64,000 bases of DNA from Chryseobacterium sp. G0186 (GTDB lineage Bacteria > Bacteroidota > Bacteroidia > Flavobacteriales > Weeksellaceae). Both the position numbers and the translations under genes were made by a program. The notes below the pieces were generated by a model that ran no database searches, was not told the origin of the DNA, and saw nothing but the letters and a program-made list of their open reading frames with translations. The stretch covers positions 2,356,001 through 2,420,000 of the forward strand of contig NZ_CP033918.1 of the NCBI RefSeq assembly GCF_003815675.1, given 5' to 3'. This document shows positions 35,880-43,606 of this stretch, piece after piece (within the stretch, counting starts at the first letter, position 1; each line of letters starts with the position of its first letter).

Positions 35880-36974
35880 CTATCCAATGATCAATTCAAT
35901 TCCGGCTTTTTCAGCTTTGTATTTTATTTTGGTCTGCAATTCATAATAACTCCAATTACGAAGTATGAATTCGTTATCTTTTGCAATCCCGATCTTGTCT
36001 TCCTGATTTTTAATAACGAGTGTGCCCGCTTGTTGCCGGATGCAGAAATTTATAAGCTGCCGACTGTACACATGAAGACGATTGCTTACGTATCTACTTT
36101 CCAGATTCTTTGTTTTATACAATGCCTTTTGTTTCCGTTTTACTCCATTTCCTGAACGGGCATAGACTACACCGTCTTGAATTCTTTTTTGACTTGCCTG
36201 AATTGCGAGCCTGCGATACAAAAACTCTTCTTTTGAGCCAATATTGATTCGCACATTGCCAGCTTTTGCAACTATTGGATGTTCCAGAGACAAGGATGCT
36301 TCAGCAATAATTTCGGGTTTTAAAAGATGTTCTTCTTTTTCAAATTCAAATACTGCGAGCCAATAGATTTTCCTGTCATTAAGTTGTATCTGTGATGTAC
36401 AAAGCTTTATTTCCTCCCTTAAAAGGCGCTCTATTATAAGACGCTTATCGGAGAAGTCTCTGCCTAAATACGTTTTAACCGGAATAGCAAACATGTTGAA
36501 GCAAAATGCTTTTTTTTCAGGATCATATCTCATTTTACTGATGCATTTAATCGGAAGTGGGATTGGAATGTCTCTTTTATAATTTCTAAGTGATTTTGTT
36601 CCCTGCCAATAATCGGCTTTGTTTTTAGAGAAAGTTGATTGAATTGTATTGTTAAGGCTTCCCAGAATATCTGTCGGGATTTCCCCTTTGAATCGGTCAA
36701 AAACCATTCTTGCTGTGCTGTTTGTTTTCGAACGGTCAAACATTCCCATCTGATCTTTTTTTTCATCAGCTAACTTGTATTGTATTTCTTCGGTGAGGTA
36801 AAAGAAATCTTTGATCATTTCCTGAACATACAAATGGGAAGCTATTAAGTTTGCCGCTCGGAAACAGCGGTTCTGATACCGATAAAGTTTTTCCCACATT
36901 TCTTTTTTTTGATCGGATGGAACATCGATCAATAACTGAATTTTTCGGGTCAGTGTTGTTGTGGATTTTTCCAT
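35880..36974 (-). CDS. Nuclease-dead Cas12f/TnpB-like protein (dCas12f-like)
   Basis: This 364-residue protein shows Cas12f/TnpB architecture: a helical N-terminal half, a beta/wedge-like middle (FCFNMFAIPVKTYLGRDFSD), then the RuvC region. Diagnostic segments are GNGVKRKQKALYKTKN, SNRLHVYSRQLINFCIRQQA and LRNWSYYELQTKIKYKAEKA. Where active members have Asp in RuvC-I (GIDLG), this one has N244 (VRINIG). Where RuvC-II has Glu, it has K322 (LVIKNQ). It ends at residue 364, before the zinc-finger and RuvC-III Asp. It should bind RNA and DNA but not cut. It is 1 nt downstream of a sigma-factor gene, which points to a role in transcription. Family assignment is by eye. Confidence 0.85.
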   Translation of the reverse strand: MEKSTTTLTRKIQLLIDVPSDQKKEMWEKLYRYQNRCFRAANLIASHLYVQEMIKDFFYLTEEIQYKLADEKKDQMGMFDRSKTNSTARMVFDRFKGEIPTDILGSLNNTIQSTFSKNKADYWQGTKSLRNYKRDIPIPLPIKCISKMRYDPEKKAFCFNMFAIPVKTYLGRDFSDKRLIIERLLREEIKLCTSQIQLNDRKIYWLAVFEFEKEEHLLKPEIIAEASLSLEHPIVAKAGNVRINIGSKEEFLYRRLAIQASQKRIQDGVVYARSGNGVKRKQKALYKTKNLESRYVSNRLHVYSRQLINFCIRQQAGTLVIKNQEDKIGIAKDNEFILRNWSYYELQTKIKYKAEKAGIELIIG

Positions 36975-36975
36975 A

Positions 36976-37791
36976 TCAAGTAATTATTTCAGAGTTGTTT
37001 CGATTCTGTAAATATTGATAAGCATAAAGAAACTCCTGGTGAACTTCTTTTTCAGAAAGTTTCAGTTCTAGTGCAATGAGAGCAAAAGAAGATTTCTGTT
37101 CAAATCTTCTATTTATAATGTCGAGTTGCTGACTACTGAGTTTTTCAGTTTGCTCTTTGTTACCGAAAGCTTTTTCCGGTGGATGTTCTAAAGAACTTCT
37201 ATTAAGAATTTTCCGAAGATCATTTATAGCTCTGCTCACCTCATTGCTGATGCCTGTCACACTACTTCCCATTGCTTCTGCGATCGGTTTGTATTGAAAA
37301 CCATATTCAAGACAAAGTTCAATAAGGTGTTTTCTTTTGGGATCGAGTATGTTTACAACCTTTTTAACTTCATTAAATTTCTTTTGTTCAGATTCCTGAT
37401 TCAGAAGATTCTCTTTATCATTCTGGGGATCAAAACCTATAAGATAATCCTGATAGTTCTCAAAACTTTCAAGTGATGCCGTTAAGCGTTCGAATTTATT
37501 TTTCGGAGCAGTAAAATACGACATACAGTCTCTTTTCAAAACAAACCGTAAAAAGCCAAGAATATGATTCGGAGTTTCAATGGAATCACGATGTAGCCAA
37601 AGTTTGAGAAAAGTATCCTGAACAAGCGTTTCTACTACAAAATCATCATCAAGCATTTGTTTTCCGAGCCAGAAAAGAAGTCTTTTGTATCGTAAATAAA
37701 TATGTTCCAAAGAGATCGGATTACCTTTTTTCAGCAACTCATATAGCTGGTTATCATTCAACATACGAGGCAAAGAGTGTGTTCTTTTCAT
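36976..37791 (-). CDS. ECF-like RNA polymerase sigma factor with C-terminal extension
   Basis: This is a sigma-70 family protein of 271 residues. Region 2 lies at about residues 24-90 (IYLRYKRLLFWLGKQMLDDD, then LVQDTFLKLWLHRDSI), and region 4 at about 145-195 (ILDPKRKHLIELCLEYG, YKPIAEAMGSSVTGISNEVS). ECF factors are usually about 170-200 residues; here roughly 75 extra residues follow (SSQQLDIINRRFEQKSSFAL, then LKLSEKEVHQEFLYAYQYLQ), possibly a second helical DNA- or protein-binding unit. No anti-sigma gene is adjacent. The dCas12f-like gene follows after 1 nt, so the products probably act together. Confidence 0.88.
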   Translation of the reverse strand: MKRTHSLPRMLNDNQLYELLKKGNPISLEHIYLRYKRLLFWLGKQMLDDDFVVETLVQDTFLKLWLHRDSIETPNHILGFLRFVLKRDCMSYFTAPKNKFERLTASLESFENYQDYLIGFDPQNDKENLLNQESEQKKFNEVKKVVNILDPKRKHLIELCLEYGFQYKPIAEAMGSSVTGISNEVSRAINDLRKILNRSSLEHPPEKAFGNKEQTEKLSSQQLDIINRRFEQKSSFALIALELKLSEKEVHQEFLYAYQYLQNRNNSEIIT

Positions 37792-37862
37792 AGCAGTATA
37801 TTTTAGCTAAATTATTGCTGGAAGAATTTCAATCTGATTCCAAATTTTCTATTGTGATATAC

Positions 37863-37893
37863 CGAACTTAGAGATTTTATGTACTATTGGCAA
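37863..37893 (-). promoter_or_regulatory. Candidate promoter of the sigma/dCas12f operon
   Basis: Read on the minus strand, TTG, a 20-nt spacer and TAAGTTCG resemble the Bacteroidota consensus with one mismatch in the -7 element. The leader would be about 65 nt. Confidence 0.4.
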
Positions 37894-38317
37894 AAATTTG
37901 TCTGGTTTTAAGTTTTTAATCTCATAACTAGTTGCTTTCTCTACCCATTAGGGGGAGTAATTTCTTTCTTAGGCTTGGACATCTTGATTGATATCAGTAA
38001 TATTTTTTTCGCCTAAAAAAATCTATAAACTCCTATTCTTTTACCTTTAAAGCATCAAAATTTGGTAGTTGTAGCGCAAAATACTACTTTTAAGGTGAGA
38101 GTTTAAAAGATAACCGACTTTAAGAGCTGGGGTATTTTGTAAATCCATGTTGAAACATACCTCACTTTAATGTTAGGTATGGAGCTAATGGTCTTTTTAT
38201 TGCAAATGGTGGATTAACCTGCCGGTGGTTCTTTAATTGGAATGTTGGATAATTTCGTTCTCATATTAACTATTTTAAATGTTGGTATAGAACGATATTT
38301 TCTGTATGAAAAATTTC

Positions 38318-38426
38318 CTTGTAAAAAAGCAAGGAGCGGTCACACGTTTTGGGCTCATGGGCGACCAACCCAACTTTAAACCGTAAGATTTAAAAGTTCC
38401 AACCACAAATTAACGTGAGAACCGCC
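38318..38426 (-). ncRNA. Structured region, candidate non-coding RNA
   Basis: A long outer stem (GCGGTTCTCACGTT near 38412-38425, minus strand, with AACGTGTGACCGC near 38337-38349) encloses two further hairpins: AACTTTTAAA/TTTAAAGTT and TTGGG/CCCAA. On the minus strand it is followed by CTCCTTGCTTTTTT, which could end transcription. This multi-branched fold lies about 530 bp upstream of the sigma gene and about 190 bp from the divergent HTH gene. It could be a guide/tracr-like RNA, a regulatory RNA or a DNA structure for transfer. Confidence 0.4.
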
Positions 38427-38529
38427 CTCATGCCGTATGCAAAGTTAGTCAACTTTTAGACATGGAGCGATATCACGGTCATCTCAGTTGGAAATTGGTC
38501 GTTTTGAGCTGAGAAAACATCGTCAATTA

Positions 38530-38543
38530 ATGCCAATTGGCAT
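38530..38543. promoter_or_regulatory. Perfect 14-bp palindrome, candidate operator 1
   Basis: ATGCCAATTGGCAT is fully self-complementary and lies 75 bp before the HTH gene. It may be a binding site for that HTH protein. Confidence 0.4.
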
Positions 38544-38586
38544 AATTATCAAATCGCTAAAGCAAATATAAGATTAATATTTAAAT

Positions 38587-38602
38587 ATCCAACATGTTGG
38601 AT
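38587..38602. promoter_or_regulatory. Perfect 16-bp palindrome, candidate operator 2
   Basis: ATCCAACATGTTGGAT is fully self-complementary and ends 16 bp before the ATG at 38619. Single half-sites (ATGTTGGAT or ATGTTGGTA) also occur at about 38242 and 38279. A repressor bound here would block translation-proximal transcription. Confidence 0.5.
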
Positions 38603-38618
38603 GATAAAAAAATAATAA

Positions 38619-38963
38619 ATGGAGAAAATTATTCAATTTGAAACGACTCAATTTGATTTGGATCTAATAGAGCATATCAAAACTTTGAGAAAATTAAAAA
38701 ATATCACCAAAGAAAAGCTAAGTTTATTAATGGGAGTTTCAAAAACATTTGTTGGAAATGTTGAATCTTATACTCAACGACATAAATATTCCACTAGACA
38801 TATTACATTGTTGGCAAACGCTTTCGATTTTGATAATATTTCTCAATTATTAGACTTCCCAACTCCCAAGTATGATAAAATAAAAGTTACCATTAAGCAA
38901 ACTCTGAATGAGAGTGGCACCAAGGTGGTTCATAATGAAGTCATGAAAATAGAAGCGCTCTAA
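38619..38963 (+). CDS. Helix-turn-helix protein of the island
   Basis: The 114-residue protein has an XRE-like HTH in its first 70 residues (IKTLRKLKNITKEKLSLLMG, then VSKTFVGNVESYTQRHKYST) and a short beta-like C-terminus (IKVTIKQTLNESGTKVVHNE). Two perfect palindromes lie directly upstream, so it probably represses itself and perhaps the divergent sigma/dCas12f operon region. It is not a recognised phage repressor. Confidence 0.75.
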   Translation: MEKIIQFETTQFDLDLIEHIKTLRKLKNITKEKLSLLMGVSKTFVGNVESYTQRHKYSTRHITLLANAFDFDNISQLLDFPTPKYDKIKVTIKQTLNESGTKVVHNEVMKIEAL

Positions 38964-39103
38964 TATTAATTCGTCACAAATTGCATATTTTGTAATCTCT
39001 TAGAAATTTTTCTAAAGGGCTTTTTGGGTTCTGATGTATTAGGAAATAAAATTTATATAATTCTCAAGGAAAATAGTCCTTAGATGTGCCTTCTCCATAG
39101 AAT

Positions 39104-39292
39104 TTGAAGCTACTACCCCTAATTCCGCGACGACCAATTATATTTTTCAAAAGAAAAAGGAAAAAAAGAAAGCCCAAATTCATTAAGGAAGATTTTAAAA
39201 AGCAAGTTTATGATGAAAAATACGACCTGCAAGGTGGAGATTTTTTAGCATATCCTTTGGACGGGAACTTGTCTTTTAAAAATCTTAAATAA
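39104..39292 (+). CDS. Doubtful small basic protein
   Basis: This is a 62-codon frame with a TTG start. The N-terminal half is very basic (FFKRKRKKRKPKFIKEDFKK) and the C-terminal part is neutral (YDLQGGDFLAYPLDGNLSF). The change from charged to structured sequence is gene-like, but there is no good start codon and no family I recognise. It may be a relic or a real small protein of the mobile element. Confidence 0.25.
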   Translation: MKLLPLIPRRPIIFFKRKRKKRKPKFIKEDFKKQVYDEKYDLQGGDFLAYPLDGNLSFKNLK

Positions 39293-39326
39293 TACCTTTG
39301 TTTTCTTTTATGAATTTTTACCAGTT

Positions 39327-40493
39327 CTACTGGGACCTTTTTATCTTTTTCCTTTTTTGTTGAACCGGAACATCTTCGGTATTATAATGTATCCCACGAT
39401 TATCAATGCTCAGCAATGAAAAGATTTCTAAGCTACTGTCAGGATTTTTAAAAATCTCCTCCAGTGACGAAAAAGGAATATTATTTTTTTCAGAAACTTG
39501 TTTACAAATACTGTCAAGTATTGCTATAATTTTTTCTTTGGTTGTATCGAATAATTTTGGCTGTTTAAATTTTTCAAACTGTATGACTTTTATAATCGTA
39601 TCCTTTACTGAATTGAAATAAATCTCCTTTTCCTTGCTATATGTTGTAATGTTAGACAGAATACAAGAAAGCTTGTTTTTTAATAGTGAAACTTCTTTGT
39701 TTAAGTCTATATTCTTTTGTTGAAGTTCAGTAATTATTTTAGTTTTGGATTGAAGAATTTCTTTATTTTTAAGTAGTTCTGCATTATATGATTTAAAAAC
39801 TCTCTCGTAATTTTCAATCGTTTTATCTGTTTTGATCTTTCTAAAGCCTAAGAAGTCATTTTCCTTTACAATAAGATCTTCAAACTTTTTAGAATCAAGC
39901 TGTGCCTTCATTTCAGTTATTCTATTGTTTAGCAACAAAAGCTCTTCTTCTTTTTTTTGAATTTTAAATTCTATGGCTTCAAGCCGCCCTCTAGAGCCCG
40001 AAATTCCTCTATCCATTTCGAGACATTCTGCGGTAATATCCTGCATTTTGGAATAGTGAAAGGATTGATGCTTCAATGTTTTTCCAGTTTCTAAATCCTG
40101 CCAGTCGGCTACCAAATGAGCATGATAATTAGGTCTCCACTCTTTAGAGTCTTTATCGTAATGTCCTTCATCCTTATGAATTGCAATTTGAAAAATTCTT
40201 ATTTTCAGTTCTTCTTCAAGCCTTTTAGAAAGCTTATGCAAATCCTGCATCGTTGTATTTTCTTTAATTACAACTACAGCTTCACGAATTGGCAATGCAT
40301 TTTTTTGTAATTTTCTTCCAGACTTTTCCTTGCAATACGCTTCTATTGACCTAAATCTATCTGAAACTTTATCTCCTACCCAATACTCATTTTTTCCGGT
40401 AAGATCCGTTTTAATATAATCGAAGTTTTTTTTTCTGAAATTGTGCGCTTCAGAACCTGTTTTGACTGCCTTAAAATTGATAGATGTTTTCAC
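39327..40493 (-). CDS. MobV/Pre-type relaxase (plasmid or element mobilisation)
   Basis: The 388-residue protein has an N-terminal HUH-endonuclease domain. The metal-binding segment is WRPNYHAHLVADWQD (HxH), with upstream AVVVIKENTTMQDLHKLSKR and IFQIAIHKDEGHY. From residue 170 on it is a long coiled coil (EAIEFKIQKKEEELLLLNNR ...). This matches relaxases of the MobV/Mob_Pre type, which nick oriT and start transfer by a helper conjugation system. It suggests that the island, or part of it, is mobilisable. No coupling protein or type IV secretion genes are in the window. Confidence 0.85.
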   Translation of the reverse strand: MKTSINFKAVKTGSEAHNFRKKNFDYIKTDLTGKNEYWVGDKVSDRFRSIEAYCKEKSGRKLQKNALPIREAVVVIKENTTMQDLHKLSKRLEEELKIRIFQIAIHKDEGHYDKDSKEWRPNYHAHLVADWQDLETGKTLKHQSFHYSKMQDITAECLEMDRGISGSRGRLEAIEFKIQKKEEELLLLNNRITEMKAQLDSKKFEDLIVKENDFLGFRKIKTDKTIENYERVFKSYNAELLKNKEILQSKTKIITELQQKNIDLNKEVSLLKNKLSCILSNITTYSKEKEIYFNSVKDTIIKVIQFEKFKQPKLFDTTKEKIIAILDSICKQVSEKNNIPFSSLEEIFKNPDSSLEIFSLLSIDNRGIHYNTEDVPVQQKRKKIKRSQ

Positions 40494-41290
40494 AGCAATA
40501 AATTAGTTCACATTATCACTATCTTTAGATAATAAAACTTATTGGGCTTCGATTTTCACTCATTGGCTTAATAAAATAATTAGCATCGGTTAGATACAGA
40601 TTTATATAATTTGTAAAAAAATTAACTTGAAAACAGAGCATTGAATAAAAGACTCAAAAAAGGATGCTTTTTACTTTCTTATTGAGAATAATTCAGATAC
40701 AATTTCAACTTGCAGAACATAAAAACCTTGCATGTCATGCATAAAAAATACAGCAAATCAAATCTCACGGTAATAAAATAAAGTTAGTTTAGCAATAAAT
40801 GCTTTTCTAAAAAATAAATATTCTAAATAAATAGTGATTGCTTATTCAAAATCACTAATCTTCCTAAATAAAAAGTCTCACAGAGCGAAGCAGCAACTTT
40901 GTTAGGACGTAAGGACTTTCAAAGTTGCGAATGAGCTCCTAACTTTTCCGCATAGTTGTAAAATCGCACACATTTTTAATAGACAATAGATCCATTATTT
41001 AAAACAAAATTTCACGTAAATTACTTTTTACAAAGCTCCCTTAGTTTTGATTAAGGGTTAAAAAAATACGAACCGATTTTAAGGTTTGCAACTAAAAGGT
41101 GAATTTCTAAAAATAGGTATATATTTATGTAGCAAACAACAGATTTTTTTTAAAACTCAATCATTAATATCCCCATCAATGAAAGGCTGATAATTTAGAT
41201 TTCCATTAATTATCAAAGCCAAATAGTTTCTTACAACGCCATTGTAAAGGCATACCTCATTTGCAGATTTAATTTTCTAAAAAATGAAAT
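40494..41290. other. Non-coding stretch upstream of the relaxase, candidate oriT region
   Basis: I find no gene in this 797-bp gap. It holds a short perfect hairpin (TGCATG-T-CATGCA, 40729-40741) and an interleaved pair of inverted repeats at 40893-40943 (separate entry). oriT usually lies upstream of the relaxase gene, so the nick site is probably here. Confidence 0.45.
40893..40943. repeat. Interleaved inverted repeats (pseudoknot-like), possible oriT
   Basis: GCAACTTTG (40893-40901) pairs with CAAAGTTGC (40920-40928). GTTAGGA (40901-40907), inside the first loop, pairs with TCCTAAC (40937-40943) outside it. This topology gives either an H-type pseudoknot in RNA or two alternative cruciforms in DNA. 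Its place about 400 bp upstream of the relaxase supports a role in transfer. Confidence 0.45.
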
Positions 41291-41974
41291 ATGCTATATA
41301 AAGAAACTGTCACTAAGGACATGTGGGAACTTCTACAGCGACTGATGAAAGATAAAATGCTAAAAGATTTTATTTTGGTAGGCGGTACCGCTTTAGCCTT
41401 AAAATTAGGGCATAGATTATCTGTAGATATTGATTTGTTTACTACAAGGGATTTTGACTCAAGCGCCTTAATACACCACTTACAAAAAGAATACGAAGCG
41501 ACTAACGAAATTGTTTTTGAGAATACCATAATGACTTATATTAATGATATAAAAGTTGATCTTTTAGCTCATAAATATCCTGTCATAGCAATGGATAAAA
41601 TCTCAGAAAATATAAGAATGATTTCTAATGACGACATTGGTGCTATGAAACTTCATGCAATATTTCAAAGTGGAGAAAGGTTAAAGGATTTTGTAGACAT
41701 GTATTTTCTTCTCGAAGAAAAACCCTTGCAGTCATATTTAAATAGCTACCAGATAAAATACAACGGAAATCCATATTTATCCGCACGTTCATTGATCTAC
41801 TTTGATGGAATAAGAAAAGAATATGATGTTTCAATGGTTCACGGAAAAGAGAACAAATGGAAAAGAATGCAGGAAAGACTTAAGAAAGCTGTACTAAATC
41901 CTAATCTGAAATTTGGAAATTCAGCTGAAAAAAAAGTTGTTCTAAAAAACAAAGGAAAGGGAGTTAGAAGATAA
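41291..41974 (+). CDS. AbiEii-like nucleotidyltransferase toxin
   Basis: This 227-residue protein of the nucleotidyltransferase AbiEii/AbiGii family has the NTase signature FILVGGTALALKLGHRLSVDIDLFT (Gly-Gly-Thr plus DxD), then VDLLAHKYPV with a third acidic residue, and IGAMKLHAIFQSGERLKDFVD. Family toxins transfer nucleotides to tRNA and cause growth arrest or phage-induced abortive infection. The downstream gene is its likely antitoxin. Confidence 0.88.
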   Translation: MLYKETVTKDMWELLQRLMKDKMLKDFILVGGTALALKLGHRLSVDIDLFTTRDFDSSALIHHLQKEYEATNEIVFENTIMTYINDIKVDLLAHKYPVIAMDKISENIRMISNDDIGAMKLHAIFQSGERLKDFVDMYFLLEEKPLQSYLNSYQIKYNGNPYLSARSLIYFDGIRKEYDVSMVHGKENKWKRMQERLKKAVLNPNLKFGNSAEKKVVLKNKGKGVRR

Positions 41975-42014
41975 TTTTGTTGTCATAACGAGATAAAATC
42001 ACTATATTTAAGGT

Positions 42015-42326
42015 ATGGGATTAAAGAGAAAAGTCTTGCCAAAAATACATCCAAAATTCTTTTGGGATACCAACTTTAGGAAACTTGATTGGGAGAAAGC
42101 ATATATCCCTATTATTTCTCGAATTCTTGAGAGGGGTGGGCAAAATGAGATCGATGAAATTATAAAATACTACGGTCGAGAAAAAATTGTTGAGACAATC
42201 CTGAAAGAAATTCATTTTTTACCTAATTACGCCATTGACCGAGCAATGGATTTTTTTCCGGAACTTAAGAAAGAGGATATGCACTGCTATATTAACCGTA
42301 AGGATAAACCATATCATTGGATATAG
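42015..42326 (+). CDS. DUF6922-type protein, probable antitoxin of the AbiEii-like toxin
   Basis: The 103-residue protein (HPKFFWDTNFRKLDWEKAYI, ISRILERGGQNEIDEIIKYY, then a short helical C-terminus) matches the DUF6922 group often paired with AbiEii-type genes in Bacteroidota. It lies 40 bp after the toxin in the same direction. In most pairs I recall, the antitoxin gene comes first, so the order here is reversed. Function as antitoxin is inference. Confidence 0.75.
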   Translation: MGLKRKVLPKIHPKFFWDTNFRKLDWEKAYIPIISRILERGGQNEIDEIIKYYGREKIVETILKEIHFLPNYAIDRAMDFFPELKKEDMHCYINRKDKPYHWI

Positions 42327-42582
42327 CTTAGAAACTATTTATTTCAGCTATAACTCAAAACAAATTATATTTTGAGAAAAACAATTTCTCGTATTAAAAA
42401 TTGAAACGTGCTACATTGGGTGAGGCAATGCTTGGTAAAAATTAGCTTGTTTTTCCTTTTGATAAAAAATGTTATTAATCCGTTTTTTAGCGGTCTTCTT
42501 GCATTTTAAATAATCGTATTGGAGATTGAAATGGAAACATGGTAGTTAATTATAATTATAGAAAAGCCTCACAGAGCGGATT

Positions 42583-43165
42583 TTAAAATTTGTTAGAAGG
42601 TGGATAATTAAAAAATTTTATTCCCAAATCAGTTTGAATATGGTTTATAGGAAAATAGAATGTATCCAAGATTGCATTTAAAAATTGTATAATACTTTCT
42701 GCATTTTTATTAAAGTAGATTCTAATAACTTTTATTCTTGTACAGTCATCAATAGCTGTAAATAGAGTAGGCTTTATTCCTGATTTTGGTAACATCCAGC
42801 AGAACTCTATCCCTTGGAGCTTCTTAGCTGTATCTTTTGTAATCAGATTTTTTACCCCTTTTGACTACAAAATTAATTTTGTGTTTAAATAGTCTCAGCC
42901 AAACAGTCATTACATAAAGTATGATTACTTTTCGAAGTAGATGAATTGAGATACTTGTAGCTCCCCATCTTTTTTCTCTCTTAAATCAAGGTTAATAGAT
43001 TCAGTTTCTTTTGTAACCTTAGTATTGGTAAGGGTTTTAGGATGTCTCAACTTATCTGACAGTCCTTGTTCCCCTTCTTCTTTGATCTTGCAATTCCATA
43101 GCGTAAAGCCGTTTTTGTTACAGACCCGCTTCTAAATAGATTTTAAGCTAATCTTTGTGAGCTTT
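42583..43165 (-). pseudogene. Decayed IS481-type transposase
   Basis: Pieces of an integrase-core transposase are readable in different frames on the minus strand. An N-terminal HTH-like piece (SGSVTKTALRYGIARS) lies near 43080-43140, WGATSISIHLLRK near 42950, and the catalytic part (FTAIDDCTRIKVIRIYFNKN, then FYFPINHIQTDLGIKFF) in the 70-codon frame at 42583-42795. The second catalytic Asp is visible in QTD, but the frame ends before the Glu. Multiple frameshifts make it inactive. Confidence 0.75.
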
Positions 43166-43606
43166 GGCTTGCTTTTGCTGTTTTTCATGGATAAAGGTTT
43201 TAAACTTTACACCATAATTTTAAATAGTTTTTCTAGTCGATTATTAATACTTCATTTTTTCAACAACCTCGTTAATGCCTATTTTTCAATTCATTACAAG
43301 ATTCTATTTTTCTACACTACCATCCCTTTTATTTTTGAATCCCCACAGTAGCACTAATTCAATGATAAGATCTAAAATAAAATCAATAACTTCCCCTATA
43401 TAAATATTTTTCCGAAGAAATGGAAAATATCTTTAAAAAGTCTTTTCAGCAACTAAATAGTGCAAAAATAAGAACCTAAAAAACAGATATAATTGTCGGA
43501 ATATCCCGACAATTATATCATAAATATTTGAATTGTATCTTATTAATTTGTAACGATTATTTAGGGTTAGTAATCATTTAGGGTTAGTAATCATTAAGGC
43601 TAAAAA
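43166..43606. other. Stretch without supported genes
   Basis: This is AT-rich sequence between the IS481 relic and a QVGINT gene. A hairpin, TTGTCGGGATA/TATCCCGACAA (about 43493-43515), lies at its right end and probably terminates the gene at 43607 on the minus strand. TTTAGGGTTAGTAATCATT is present as a short direct repeat at 43560-43595. Confidence 0.5.

Noticed and set aside
35880..36974. Active TnpB nuclease of an IS200/IS605 element
   Set aside because: Two catalytic residues are replaced, the C-terminal third is absent, there is no tnpA, and I see no IS605-type ends. Simple decay is unlikely because the frame is intact over 364 codons.
36976..37791. Sigma gene as an anti-sigma-controlled SusCD regulator
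   Set aside because: No FecR-like anti-sigma or susC/susD gene is present in the window; the gene is instead tied to the dCas12f-like gene by a 1-nt gap.
35788..38372. GAGCCCA shared by the guide RNA candidate and the 38.3-kb structure as a guide-target match
   Set aside because: Seven bases is not more than chance, and the flanks differ.
35243..38618. A CRISPR array accompanying the Cas12f-like gene
   Set aside because: I looked for direct repeats of 25-40 bp with regular spacing around the operon and saw none; there is also no cas1 or cas2. A single guide RNA unit is the more likely partner.
40893..40943. Integron attC site
   Set aside because: GTTAGGA comes before TCCTAAC, opposite to the attC order (RYYYAAC ... 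GTTRRRY), and no integron integrase or cassettes are present.
40877..42578. Shared CTCACAGAGCG at 40877 and 42568 as att sites
   Set aside because: An 11-mer repeat is expected many times by chance in 64 kb, and neither copy borders an obvious element.
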